Origin: JAJPKK01 sp963747835
GTDB lineage: Bacteria; Pseudomonadota; Alphaproteobacteria; Rhizobiales; Xanthobacteraceae
Length of the DNA: 64,000 bases
Direction of reading: 5' to 3'
Assembly: GCA_963747835.1 (NCBI GenBank)
Contig: CAVVGO010000001.1
Coordinates: 558,001 to 622,000, forward strand
The notes beneath the pieces were generated by a model, which saw nothing but the letters and a program-made list of their open reading frames with translations, was not told the DNA's origin and did no database searches. Positions 33,132-41,223 of the stretch are shown one piece after another. Both the position numbers and the translations under genes were made by a program. The first letter of the stretch is position 1; every line of letters begins with the position of its first letter.

Positions 33132-34264
33132 ATCACCTCGACGTCGGCCTGAATGGCGCCGGCGGCCTTCACCGCCTGAAGGATGGAGATGAGGTCGCGC
33201 GGGCCGATGCCGAGCGCGTTGAGGCCGTCGACCAGCTGCTGGAGCGACACGCCCTCCTGCACCACCGCGAGCTTCTTGCCGTCTTCCTGGACGCCGATCT
33301 GAGTGCGCGGCGTCACCACGGTCCGGCCACGCGAGGCCGGCAATGGCTGGCTGACCTGGCGGCCCTCGGCGATCGTCACCGTCAGGTTGCCCTGCGCCAC
33401 CGCCACCATGGAGACGCGCACGTCGCGTCCCATCACGATCACGCCGGAGCGTTCATCGATGATGATCTTGGCGGGCAGATCCGGCTCGATCTGAAGCTGC
33501 TCGATCTCGACCAGCAGCGCCACGACATTGTTGGCATATTCCTTGGGCACGCTGACCTGCACGGTCGACGGATCGAGCGGCTCGGCGGTCGGCGAGCCGA
33601 GAAAATCGTTGATGGCGGCGGCGATGCGCTTCGAGGTCGTGAAATCGGCATTGCGCAAAGCCAATCTGAGCTGGGTGAGGCGGTTGAGGGCGAAATCGAT
33701 CTCCCGCTCGATGATCGCCCCATTGGCGATGCGGCCGACGGTCGGTACGCCGCGAACGATGCGGGCCGCTTCGCCCTCGGCCTGGAAGCCGCTGATGGCG
33801 AGCGAGCCCTGGGCGACCGCATAGACATTACCGTCGGCGCCGAGCAGCGGGGTCACCAGCAGCGTGCCGCCCTGGAGGTTCTTTGCGTCGCCCAGCGCCG
33901 ACACGGTGACGTCGATCCGAGTGCCCTGGGTGGAAAACGCCGGCAGGTTGGCGGTCACCATGACGGCGGCGACGTTCTTGAGGTTGAGGGTCTGACCGCG
34001 GATGTTGACGCCGAGGCGTTCCAGCATCGAGGTGATCGATTGCTTGGTGAACGGCGAATTGTTGATGGTGTCCCCGGTGCCGTTGAGGCCGACCACGAGA
34101 CCGTAGCCGATCAACTGGTTGTCCCTCACCCCTTCCACATTGGTGATATCCTTGATGCGGGAGGCAGCCTCGGCGGCCGGGGCCGGGGCGAACGCGATAG
34201 CGAGGCCCAACGCCAGCGCTACCGCCCATGCCGGCGCGTCCGATGCCCTTATGCGCCACTTCAT
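33128..34264 (-). CDS. flgI: Flagellar P-ring protein FlgI
   Basis: The 378-residue protein has a signal peptide (VALALGLAIAFAPAPAAEA) and the FlgI core SRIKDITNVEGVRDNQLIGY, GLVVGLNGTGD, SMLERLGVN, LKNVAAVMVTANLPAF and the long C-terminal GVSLQQLVDGLNALGIGPRD. It forms the P-ring around the rod in the peptidoglycan layer. The start at 34264 has GGGAGA upstream; a frame from 34309 adds a non-homologous leader. It is the first gene of flgI-flgJ-flgN and is divergent from fliX, as in Caulobacter and many Rhizobiales. Confidence 0.95.
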   Translation of the reverse strand: MKWRIRASDAPAWAVALALGLAIAFAPAPAAEAASRIKDITNVEGVRDNQLIGYGLVVGLNGTGDTINNSPFTKQSITSMLERLGVNIRGQTLNLKNVAAVMVTANLPAFSTQGTRIDVTVSALGDAKNLQGGTLLVTPLLGADGNVYAVAQGSLAISGFQAEGEAARIVRGVPTVGRIANGAIIEREIDFALNRLTQLRLALRNADFTTSKRIAAAINDFLGSPTAEPLDPSTVQVSVPKEYANNVVALLVEIEQLQIEPDLPAKIIIDERSGVIVMGRDVRVSMVAVAQGNLTVTIAEGRQVSQPLPASRGRTVVTPRTQIGVQEDGKKLAVVQEGVSLQQLVDGLNALGIGPRDLISILQAVKAAGAIQADVEVM

Positions 34265-34448
34265 TACATTCTCCCCGCGCCAACCCCATGGTCGGCACAT
34301 CCCTGCCAAGCCATTCGCATGCCATTTCGTTGTTTCAATTATCTCGTTGAAAACGCGAGGAAATCAGCAGGCGCCAAGCGCCCGCCAAGAAACCCTGGTC
34401 GCGCTCCAGGGGCATGCTTTGCCGCCGGACGGCAATAATTGCCGGGCA

Positions 34449-34465
34449 TTTACCCGGAATTAACC
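34449..34465 (+). promoter_or_regulatory. Candidate CtrA box in the fliX/flgI divergent region
   Basis: TTTA-N7-TTAACC matches the CtrA consensus TTAA-N7-TTAACC with a single mismatch. It lies 70 bases upstream of the fliX ATG at 34535. In Caulobacter fliX is CtrA-controlled, which makes this site plausible. Confidence 0.5.
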
Positions 34466-34534
34466 ATGGCAGCGGAATTTCATGGCGGGCGTCGCCGGGC
34501 GCCGATCGACGCCAGGCCGCCATTGGAGGACTTC

Positions 34535-34954
34535 ATGCGGGTGGAGCGACCGAATGGCGCCAATACGGTCGCGTCCAGCAAGGCGGTCCGCCGTGGTGGC
34601 GCTGGCAGTTTCAGCCTGGCGGAGGGAGAAACCGCTTCTGGGCCAACCGCCAATCAAGGTGTACGCTTGATCGGCGGCATCGACGTCCTCATCGCGCTTC
34701 AGGGCATCGAGGAACCCGGCGAGCGGCGCCGCCGGGCGGTTGCCCGCGGCCGCAACGCCCTTGATGCGCTCGACGCACTGAAAATCGGCCTGTTGGATGG
34801 CGGACTGGGCGCCGACACCGTGTCGAGGCTCAGAGCCGCGGCGTCGGGACTCAAGGACGGCTCCGGCGATCCGGTGCTCGACGGCGTGCTGGCCGAGATC
34901 GAGTTACGGCTCGAGGTCGAGCTCGCGAAAATGGAGCCTTCGCCCGTTGTCTAG
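34535..34954 (+). CDS. fliX: Flagellar assembly regulator FliX
   Basis: The 139-residue protein begins RVERPNGANTVASSKAVRRG and carries the conserved central segment GIDVLIALQGIEEPGERRRR AVARGR (shown in two parts) and the helical LDALDALKIGLLDGGL and VLAEIELRLEVELAKME. FliX couples assembly of early flagellar parts to FlbD/sigma-54 activity in alphaproteobacteria. The start at 34535 has GGAGG nine bases upstream and gives the usual FliX length; a longer frame from 34439 covers the promoter. It is divergent from flgI and followed by dksA. Confidence 0.85.
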   Translation: MRVERPNGANTVASSKAVRRGGAGSFSLAEGETASGPTANQGVRLIGGIDVLIALQGIEEPGERRRRAVARGRNALDALDALKIGLLDGGLGADTVSRLRAAASGLKDGSGDPVLDGVLAEIELRLEVELAKMEPSPVV

Positions 34955-35217
34955 AGGGACGAGCAATAACGCGGTGGCTCTTGGGATCCGATTTCAGGCA
35001 AATCGTGCGATCTCAAGCACTGTCGGGTTTCGCTCTGAAATGGCGTCCTAAGCGGCGCAAACTGCCTTTTCTTTAGCCTTCTGTCACATTTCATTGACCT
35101 GATTCATCTAGTGGCTCCTTCGGTGTTGAAGGGCTCGGGGCGGGCATATATAACGCCGGCCGCGGACCGGCAGTTCGCAAACAAAAACAACCAGTTTCGG
35201 ACGCGGGAGCCGAGTGA

Positions 35218-35634
35218 ATGCGTGCGGATAAGGTGAAGACTTATCGGCCGACCGATAAAGAGCCGTTCATGAATGAGCGCCAGCGTGACTATTTCCGTCA
35301 AAAGCTGCTCGCATGGAAGGAGGATATCCTTAAAGAAGCGAAGGAAACGCTGCAGCACCTTCAGGACGAAAACCAGAACCACCCTGATATTGCCGACCGG
35401 GCATCGTCGGAGACCGACCGTGCCATCGAATTGCGGGCGCGCGATCGCCAGCGCAAGCTGATCGCCAAGATCGATGCGGCGCTGACGCGTATCGAGGATG
35501 GCACCTACGGCTTTTGCGAGGAGACCGGCGAGCCGATCTCCATCAAACGCCTTGAAGCACGCCCGATCGCGACCCTGTCGGTTGAAGCTCAGGAACGCCA
35601 CGAGCGGCGCGAACGGGTGTACCGCGACGAGTGA
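35218..35634 (+). CDS. dksA: RNA polymerase-binding transcription factor DksA
   Basis: The 138-residue cytosolic protein has the coiled-coil DksA domain (FRQKLLAWKEDILKEAKETL, then ASSETDRAIELRARDRQRKL with the tip Asp) and a reduced zinc finger: GFCEETGEPISIKRLEARPI has only one of the four classical Cys residues, which is normal for alphaproteobacterial forms. DksA binds in the RNA polymerase secondary channel and works with ppGpp. The ATG at 35218 is preceded by GGGAG. It follows fliX by 263 bases on the same strand; this dksA-in-flagellar-cluster placement is common in Rhizobiales. Confidence 0.93.
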   Translation: MRADKVKTYRPTDKEPFMNERQRDYFRQKLLAWKEDILKEAKETLQHLQDENQNHPDIADRASSETDRAIELRARDRQRKLIAKIDAALTRIEDGTYGFCEETGEPISIKRLEARPIATLSVEAQERHERRERVYRDE

Positions 35635-35704
35635 TGATTGTTTCGGTTTCCGCGCGCGATCCGTGGGGTGCCGGTTCCTGAATTGCGCTTGCGACCGATC
35701 AGCG

Positions 35705-36661
35705 TCATTGTGGCGTCAGGTTTAGTGCCTTGGCGAGGATCGCCATCGAGGCGAACTCGGACTTGACGAACCTGTCGAATTCCGCAGCGCCCATCACCAT
35801 CGGATCGACGCCCTGATTGGCGAGCTTATCGCGCACCGCCGGCTTGGCGAGCGCGATGCCGATCTCGCGGTTGAGCTTCTCGACGATGTCGTTGGGAGTT
35901 CCGGCCGGGGCGAACACCCCGATCCAGAAATTCAAATCTGAATTCGGATAGCCGGCTTCGAGCGATGTCGGCACATCGGGCAGCGCCGAGGAGCGCTGCA
36001 CGCTGCTGACGCTGAGCGCCACCAGCCTGCCGGCGCGGATGAATTCGAGCGCCGCCGGGACCGGCGCGTAATAGGCGTCGACCCGCCCTGTCATCACTTC
36101 GGTCACGACCTCCGGGGCCCCGCGAAACGGGATGAAATCTCCCGGAAAGCCGGCGGCGAGGCGGAATTTCTCCATAGCGAGGTAGACTGGCGTGCCGATG
36201 CCGGCCGAGCCGTAGGTGATCCGCTTCTTCTTTGCATTGTTGACGAAGTCCTGCACGGTGCGGATGTTCTGCGATGGCGCGACCACCAGCACATTGGGCA
36301 GGTTGGCAAGCGGCGCGACCGCGACGAAATCCTTGATCGGATCGTAATGGGCGTTCGCGATCGTGAACGGAGAAACCACCAGGGCGGACGAATCGGCGAG
36401 CAGCGTATAGCCGTCTGGTGGGGAGGTCGCGACCGCGCGGGTTCCGATGGTGCCGCTCGCGCCGGTGCGGTTCTCGATCACGATCGACTGCCTGATCTGT
36501 CCGGCGACCTCTTCGAGCACGATGCGCGGCACGGTGTCGACCGCGCTGCCCGCCGTAAGCGGCACCACGGCGCGGACCGTCTTCGTCGGCCATTGCTGTG
36601 CGATGGCTGGAACGGACAGCAGCGGCGCCATCACCGCAAACAAACAGAACGCACGCTTCAT
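35705..36661 (-). CDS. Bug-family (TctC) solute-binding protein inside the flagellar locus
   Basis: The 318-residue protein has a signal peptide (RAFCLFAVMAPLLSVPAIAQ) and the Bug pattern WPTKTVRAVVPLTAGSAVDT, SIVIENRTGASGTIGTRAV, PPDGYTLLAD and GVDPMVMGAAEFDRFVK. It should bind a carboxylate or similar solute in the periplasm. It is isolated: dksA converges from the left and flgH lies upstream on the same strand after 255 bases. No catabolic gene is adjacent, so it looks like an insertion into the flagellar block. The start at 36661 places the signal peptide at the N-terminus; a frame to 36751 adds an Arg-rich leader. Confidence 0.87.
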   Translation of the reverse strand: MKRAFCLFAVMAPLLSVPAIAQQWPTKTVRAVVPLTAGSAVDTVPRIVLEEVAGQIRQSIVIENRTGASGTIGTRAVATSPPDGYTLLADSSALVVSPFTIANAHYDPIKDFVAVAPLANLPNVLVVAPSQNIRTVQDFVNNAKKKRITYGSAGIGTPVYLAMEKFRLAAGFPGDFIPFRGAPEVVTEVMTGRVDAYYAPVPAALEFIRAGRLVALSVSSVQRSSALPDVPTSLEAGYPNSDLNFWIGVFAPAGTPNDIVEKLNREIGIALAKPAVRDKLANQGVDPMVMGAAEFDRFVKSEFASMAILAKALNLTPQ

Positions 36662-36916
36662 CTCAACCTCGCTCGCGCGGAAGTCCCGCCGCGTTTCATG
36701 AACCCAATACCGCCAAAGCGCCGGGCGAAGCAAATCGCCGCTGCACCGCATCGCGGCGCGGTTCGGACATTGGATTCACGCGAGGCCTCGCGGCAAGGGC
36801 GTCGCAGGACCGGTGCGGCCTCCGGCAGGGGGAAGCCGCCGGAGACCGCGCCGTCGTCACCGTTCCGGTCGCGCGATCCGGAACGGCGGGGAGCTCAACG
36901 CGGGGCTGCGGCCTGA

Positions 36917-37666
36917 TCAGAACGGGAGCAGGATGTCGGACAGTTGTTGTCCGTAGCGCTCCTGCTGGATGTCGGTGATCTGGCCCGCGCCGCCATAGGC
37001 GATACGGGCTTCGGCGATTTTGGTGGAGTCGATCGTGTTGTCGCTCTGGATGTCCTCGGGCCGCACGATGCCGGCAACGATGAGCTCGCGCTTTTCGAAA
37101 TTGACGCGGATCTCCTGCTTGCCCTCGACCACCATGTTGCCGTTGGGCAGGATCTGCGTCACCACGGCGGCGACGTTGGTCACCAAGGCCTCGTTGCGGT
37201 TGATCACGCCCTTGCCGTCCGAGGACGCCTGCGTTTCCGCATTGAGCAGGCTGCCCGGCATGGTCACGTTGCCGAGCGGGAAGGTGTTCTTGCCGAAGAA
37301 GGAGTTTACGGTGGTATCGGTCGCGTTGTTGCGGCTGCGCTGGGTCTCGTTCTGGAACTGGGCGTTGTCGTTGATATTGACCGTGACGGTGAGGATGTCG
37401 CCGATCTGGTGGGCGCGCTGATCTTTGAAGAAGGCCCGCGAACCGTTGCGCCACAGCGAATTGGGATTGTAGGTGGCGGGCTGCGGCGTCGGCATCGGCA
37501 TTTGTACCGGCTTGTAGCCGGGCTTCGCCGTCGGATTGTCGATCGCGGACAGCTTGGGCTGCTCCCCGATGTTGACGATGCGATCGAGCGCCGAGCACCC
37601 ATTGAGGAAGAATGCAATTCCGGCGAGCGCCGGAAAGTGACGCGGCTTGACGGGAAAATGGGACAT
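36917..37666 (-). CDS. flgH: Flagellar L-ring lipoprotein FlgH
   Basis: The 249-residue protein has a lipoprotein signal ending FFLNGC, with the acylated Cys at about residue 24, and the FlgH signature GSRAFFKDQRAHQIGDILTV, NAQFQNETQRSR, VVTQILPNGNMVVEGKQEI, VNFEKRELIVAGIVRPEDI and IAYGGAGQITDIQQERYGQQ. It builds the L-ring in the outer membrane. It is the last gene of flgF-flgG-flgA-flgH; nine bases separate it from flgA. The order is typical of Rhizobiales. Confidence 0.95.
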   Translation of the reverse strand: MSHFPVKPRHFPALAGIAFFLNGCSALDRIVNIGEQPKLSAIDNPTAKPGYKPVQMPMPTPQPATYNPNSLWRNGSRAFFKDQRAHQIGDILTVTVNINDNAQFQNETQRSRNNATDTTVNSFFGKNTFPLGNVTMPGSLLNAETQASSDGKGVINRNEALVTNVAAVVTQILPNGNMVVEGKQEIRVNFEKRELIVAGIVRPEDIQSDNTIDSTKIAEARIAYGGAGQITDIQQERYGQQLSDILLPF

Positions 37667-37675
37667 GACGCCTCG

Positions 37676-38791
37676 CTACGGGGAGCCGGCGGACACTGCG
37701 TCCGCGGGCGGGATGGGATTTTCGGCAGTCAGTGTGCGCGCCGTCGGCGCCGGGATTTCGACGCGGCCGGGACCGGTGACGATGCCCTGGATGGTGCGTT
37801 TGGTCTGCAGATTGAGAACGCCGACGAGGTCACCCTCGGCGCCCGCTTCGACTGCCTTGCCCCGCGTCGTCAGCAGGATTCCCGGCATCTCGTAGACGAG
37901 TGTGACATTGTCGTCGCGCTTCACGAGTTCCGGCCTCATCAGGTCGGCGCGGCGGATCGGCTGGTTGATGCGCAGCGGCTGGCGGGCGGCGCGGCCGACC
38001 GTCTCGGCGGCCGTGGCGGCGATGTCGCCGGTGACCTCCGCCTTCGGGCGCCGCTCGACCGTGAGATCGGCGGCTTTCACAATCTCGCCTCGCCCGATGG
38101 TGCGGATCGGCACCACGGCGTCCGCAGTTTCGACGAGTGTGCCGGTATAACGCATCAAGGTGCGGCGCGACGCCCCGAGTGGGACCTCGAACACGACATC
38201 GAAGCGACCGCGCGAATCGTAGAATGCGCGCATCGCCTTGAGATCGGTGCCAGGCGTGAGATCGGCGTAGAAGCTCGCGACCTCGCGATCGAACCCGATC
38301 ACGAGTCCGGACGCCTCGCCGAGTCCGTTGGTGCCGGCGAATAACCGCGCGATCCGGGCCTCGATCTCGCTCTTGGCGATCACATGGCCGGATCGGGTCA
38401 CTTGGACCTCGATGACCTCGCCGGGCTCGACGCCAAACAGATTATGGGCGCGGGCGGCCTCGATCACCTTGCGTCCCGCAACCGATCCAACGGTGCCGAC
38501 GTCGGGCGAGCGGAATACCGGAATTTGCGCAAAGGCACCGGCATTGTCGATGAGATCGCCGATTCGAACGATGTCGCCGGTGACGACAACGCTGCGCCGC
38601 AGCGTCGGGACCGGTGCCGGCTCGCGCAAGGGCTCAATGATCGGCATGTCGGCCGGCGGCAGCGCGCCGGTGATCTGCCCGGCGGCCGGCGTCGCGAGCG
38701 CCGCGACCGCGAAAATGGCGGCCGACACAAGAGACGACAGAGGAGACAAAACAGCGGACTGCCGTCCGCGTGACCGGAAGCGACCGGGCAT
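37676..38791 (-). CDS. flgA: Flagellar P-ring assembly chaperone FlgA
   Basis: The 371-residue protein has a signal peptide (AAIFAVAALATPAAGQ) and the FlgA layout: an N-terminal SAF-like part (VVTGDIVRIGDLIDNAGAFA), a middle domain, and the C-terminal SAF/ChapFlgA domain VPIRTIGRGEIVKAADLTVE, RQPLRINQPIRRADLMRPEL and VLNLQTKRTIQGIVTGPGRV. It is a periplasmic chaperone for FlgI polymerisation. The protein is longer than enteric FlgA, as usual in this group. It lies 14 bases after flgG and 9 before flgH. Confidence 0.92.
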   Translation of the reverse strand: MPGRFRSRGRQSAVLSPLSSLVSAAIFAVAALATPAAGQITGALPPADMPIIEPLREPAPVPTLRRSVVVTGDIVRIGDLIDNAGAFAQIPVFRSPDVGTVGSVAGRKVIEAARAHNLFGVEPGEVIEVQVTRSGHVIAKSEIEARIARLFAGTNGLGEASGLVIGFDREVASFYADLTPGTDLKAMRAFYDSRGRFDVVFEVPLGASRRTLMRYTGTLVETADAVVPIRTIGRGEIVKAADLTVERRPKAEVTGDIAATAAETVGRAARQPLRINQPIRRADLMRPELVKRDDNVTLVYEMPGILLTTRGKAVEAGAEGDLVGVLNLQTKRTIQGIVTGPGRVEIPAPTARTLTAENPIPPADAVSAGSP

Positions 38792-38805
38792 GGTACCAGA
38801 CCTTC

Positions 38806-39594
38806 TCAGCGTTGCAGGCTCACCACCGACGACAGCATTTCGTCGGATGCGGTGATCACCTTGGAATTCATTTCGTAGGCGCGCTGGGCAGCGATCAGGT
38901 TGGTGATCTCGGTGACGGAATCGACGTTCGACTGCTCAAGGCTCGCCTGCTGAATGGTCCCGGCGCCGTTGGTGCCGGGCAGGCCGTCCTGCGGCGCGCC
39001 CGAAGCCGGTGTCTCCTGCAGCAAGTTGTCGCCGAGAGGCAGCAGGCCGGCTTGGTTGATGAAGCGCGTCAGGGTGAGCTGGCCCAGGATGGTGGGCGTC
39101 GTGGTGCCGACCGGCGTCACCGATACCTGGCCCTGGGTGTTGACCGTGAAGCCGGTGGCGTTCTGCGGTACCGTGATGCCCGGCTGCACCACATAGCCTT
39201 GTGCGGTGACAAGGCGGCCGGTGCCATCGAGCATGAACGAGCCGTCGCGGGTATAGGAATAGGTCCCGTCGGGCATCAGGATCTTGAAAAAGCCGTCGCC
39301 TGTCACTGCCATATCGAAGGCGTTGCCGGTCTGCGACAGCGAACCCTGGGTCGTCACCCGTGGCGTGCCGACGGTCTTCACGCCTGACCCGATGTCGATA
39401 CCGACCGGCAGGACGTTGCCCTGGTCTGAAGACGCGGTGCCGATGCGGCGGACGTGCTCGTAGAGCAGGTCGGAAAATTCGGCGAGCTGGCGCTTGTAGC
39501 CGGTGGTGGACATGTTGGCGATGTTGTTGGAGATGACCTGCACTTGCAGTTCCTGCGCCGCCATTCCGGTGGCGGCGGTTTGTAATGCGTGCAT
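38806..39594 (-). CDS. flgG: Flagellar distal rod protein FlgG
   Basis: The 262-residue protein matches FlgG throughout: HALQTAATGMAAQELQVQVI, SNNIANMSTTGYKRQLAEF, FDMAVTGDGFFKILMPDGTY, YTRDGSFMLDGTGRLVTAQG and the C-terminal SLEQSNVDSVTEITNLIAAQ RAYEMNSK (shown in two parts). It polymerises into the distal rod through the export apparatus, hence no signal peptide. The length is the family norm. It follows flgF by 22 bases. Confidence 0.96.
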   Translation of the reverse strand: MHALQTAATGMAAQELQVQVISNNIANMSTTGYKRQLAEFSDLLYEHVRRIGTASSDQGNVLPVGIDIGSGVKTVGTPRVTTQGSLSQTGNAFDMAVTGDGFFKILMPDGTYSYTRDGSFMLDGTGRLVTAQGYVVQPGITVPQNATGFTVNTQGQVSVTPVGTTTPTILGQLTLTRFINQAGLLPLGDNLLQETPASGAPQDGLPGTNGAGTIQQASLEQSNVDSVTEITNLIAAQRAYEMNSKVITASDEMLSSVVSLQR

Positions 39595-39616
39595 GATTGG
39601 TACCCCTTAATGCCCG

Positions 39617-40381
39617 TTAGTTCGGGACTTGTGCGAGTTTGTCGATCGAGCTTTTGTGCTGATCGTCCTGCGTCTGCATGAGCGCGGAGATCATCGAATA
39701 GGTGCGGTTGATCTCGACCATCCGGGTCATTTCGAGAACGGCGTTGACATTGGAGCCCTCGATCGCGCCCTGGATGATGCGCGAGTTCGTTGCGGGCTGC
39801 GCCTGAACGCCCGCTGGCGCCGAATACAGATTGCCGCCTTCGTTCTGCAATTGCTGCGGCAGAGCGAAACTTGCGAGCTTGATGCGGCCGCGCAGAACCT
39901 CCGTCGTGTTCAGGCCTTCGATCACGGTGACGCGGCCATCGGGGCTGATCGACACGTTGCGGTCGGTGGGCTGAAACACGATCGGCCCGGCGTCGCCCGC
40001 GACCCTGGTGCCGTCGGAGGTGACGAGCTCGCCGGCCGAGTTGATCTGCAGCGCGCCGTTGCGGGTGTAGCGCTCGCCGCCCGCGGCCTGGACCGCAATG
40101 AACGCATCGCCGGCGATCGCGATATCGAGCGGATTGCCGGTCTGCTGGATCGCGCCCTGGCCGAAATCGCGGAATGCGGAGCGGTCGAGCACGAAGTGAA
40201 CCTGGGAGTCGGGCGCGGCGAACGTGTTTTCGCGCGCGTTCGAGCCCAGGAATTCCGAGAACACCTCCGTGGAGGCCTTGAATCCGGTGGTGTTGAGGTT
40301 CGCGATATTGTTCGCGACCACGTCGAATTGCCGCTCCATCGCCACCTGGCGCGACAATCCGATCAGCAAGCTGTTCGGCAT
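39617..40381 (-). CDS. flgF: Flagellar proximal rod protein FlgF
   Basis: The 254-residue protein starts PNSLLIGLSRQVAMERQFDV and has VVANNIANLNTTGFKASTEV, DIAIAGDAFIAVQAAGGERY TRNG (in two parts) and the C-terminal EGSNVNAVLEMTRMVEINRT YSMI, all FlgF hallmarks. It forms the proximal rod. It is the first gene of flgF-flgG-flgA-flgH and is divergent from fliL across a 324-base gap, which must hold both promoters. Confidence 0.94.
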   Translation of the reverse strand: MPNSLLIGLSRQVAMERQFDVVANNIANLNTTGFKASTEVFSEFLGSNARENTFAAPDSQVHFVLDRSAFRDFGQGAIQQTGNPLDIAIAGDAFIAVQAAGGERYTRNGALQINSAGELVTSDGTRVAGDAGPIVFQPTDRNVSISPDGRVTVIEGLNTTEVLRGRIKLASFALPQQLQNEGGNLYSAPAGVQAQPATNSRIIQGAIEGSNVNAVLEMTRMVEINRTYSMISALMQTQDDQHKSSIDKLAQVPN

Positions 40382-40705
40382 CGATCAATCTCCCCAACGC
40401 GGACGGCTGGGCCGCGCTCCCGAGCGACCGTTGCCATCATTGGGGCGGTTCTCCCAAACCGCCGCCGACGAGACACGAAGCAGGGCTCATGCCAGTGTCA
40501 AGAAGTTCATGATTTCAAAAGGTTGGCCGAAAATCCGCGATTTGGAGGGCGGCAACAAGCGCGTTGTTGCCGCGTCAACCCGGCAAATTTTTCCGAGCTG
40601 GAGGCGTTTGGAAAGGTTCCATTAACCACTGTGACCTTAAGTTTTTCCCAACGCCGCTGCCCGCGTGCGGGCCCGGCTCGCGACCCACAGGACCGCGGAC
40701 CCATC
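40382..40705. other. Divergent flgF/fliL intergenic region
   Basis: No gene was found in these 324 bases. The region should contain the promoters of flgF and fliL. A TTAACC half-site for CtrA occurs near 40622, but no partner at the right spacing was seen, and no sigma-54 core was found on either strand. A perfect hairpin is at 40550-40574. Confidence 0.6.
40550..40574. promoter_or_regulatory. Perfect inverted repeat upstream of fliL
   Basis: Arms 40550-40559 (GCGGCAACAA) and 40565-40574 are exact complements around a 5-base loop. It is 131 bases upstream of the fliL start and 168 upstream of the flgF start. With no T-run it reads better as an operator than a terminator; the binding protein is unknown. 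Confidence 0.5.
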
Positions 40706-41212
40706 ATGGCATCGAAGCCCAAAGCCGCCGCGGCGGTCGCCGAAGTGGCCCCCGAAGGCGAGCAAAAGAAGGCTGGCCTGCCGCTCAAGAAGATCATTAT
40801 CGCGGCGGTTGGCATCGTTGTCCTCGGTGGCGGCGGCTTCGGGGCCTACAAATTTCTGTCTTCCGGCCATGAAACCCACGAGGCAGCGGCGCCCGTCCCG
40901 AAGCCGGCGGTGTTCGTCGACCTGCCGGAAGTCCTGGTGAACCTGTCGAACACCGGCTCGGACCGGACCCAATATCTCAAGGTGAAGGTCGTGCTCGAAT
41001 TGCCCGACCAGGCGCTCATGGCGCAGATCACCCCGGTGATGCCGCGCGTGCTCGACGCGTTCCAGACCTACCTGCGTGAACTGCGGCCGACCGATCTCGA
41101 CGGTTCCTCCGGTCTCTACCGCCTCAAGGAGGAGTTGACGCGTCGCGTCAACGCGGCGATCGCCCCCAACAAGGTCAGCGCCGTCCTGTTCAAGGAGATC
41201 GTGGTTCAATAG
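40706..41212 (+). CDS. fliL: Flagellar basal body-associated protein FliL
   Basis: The 168-residue protein has one N-terminal membrane segment (KKIIIAAVGIVVLGGGGFGA) and the periplasmic FliL domain FVDLPEVLVNLSNTGSDRTQ YLKVKVVLEL (in two parts) with the C-terminal NKVSAVLFKEIVVQ. FliL surrounds the stator units and modulates motor output. The ATG at 40706 places the positively charged cytoplasmic tail before the helix; the open frame extends far upstream without homology. fliM follows 11 bases later. Confidence 0.92.
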   Translation: MASKPKAAAAVAEVAPEGEQKKAGLPLKKIIIAAVGIVVLGGGGFGAYKFLSSGHETHEAAAPVPKPAVFVDLPEVLVNLSNTGSDRTQYLKVKVVLELPDQALMAQITPVMPRVLDAFQTYLRELRPTDLDGSSGLYRLKEELTRRVNAAIAPNKVSAVLFKEIVVQ

Positions 41213-41223
41213 GACGCCCGGTC

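Noticed and set aside
36944..38344. 466-residue plus-strand open frame over flgH and flgA
   Set aside because: Both flagellar genes on the minus strand are unambiguous, so this is a shadow.
40610..40640. A full CtrA site upstream of fliL
   Set aside because: Only one TTAACC half-site is present; the next TTAA is 11 bases away instead of 7.
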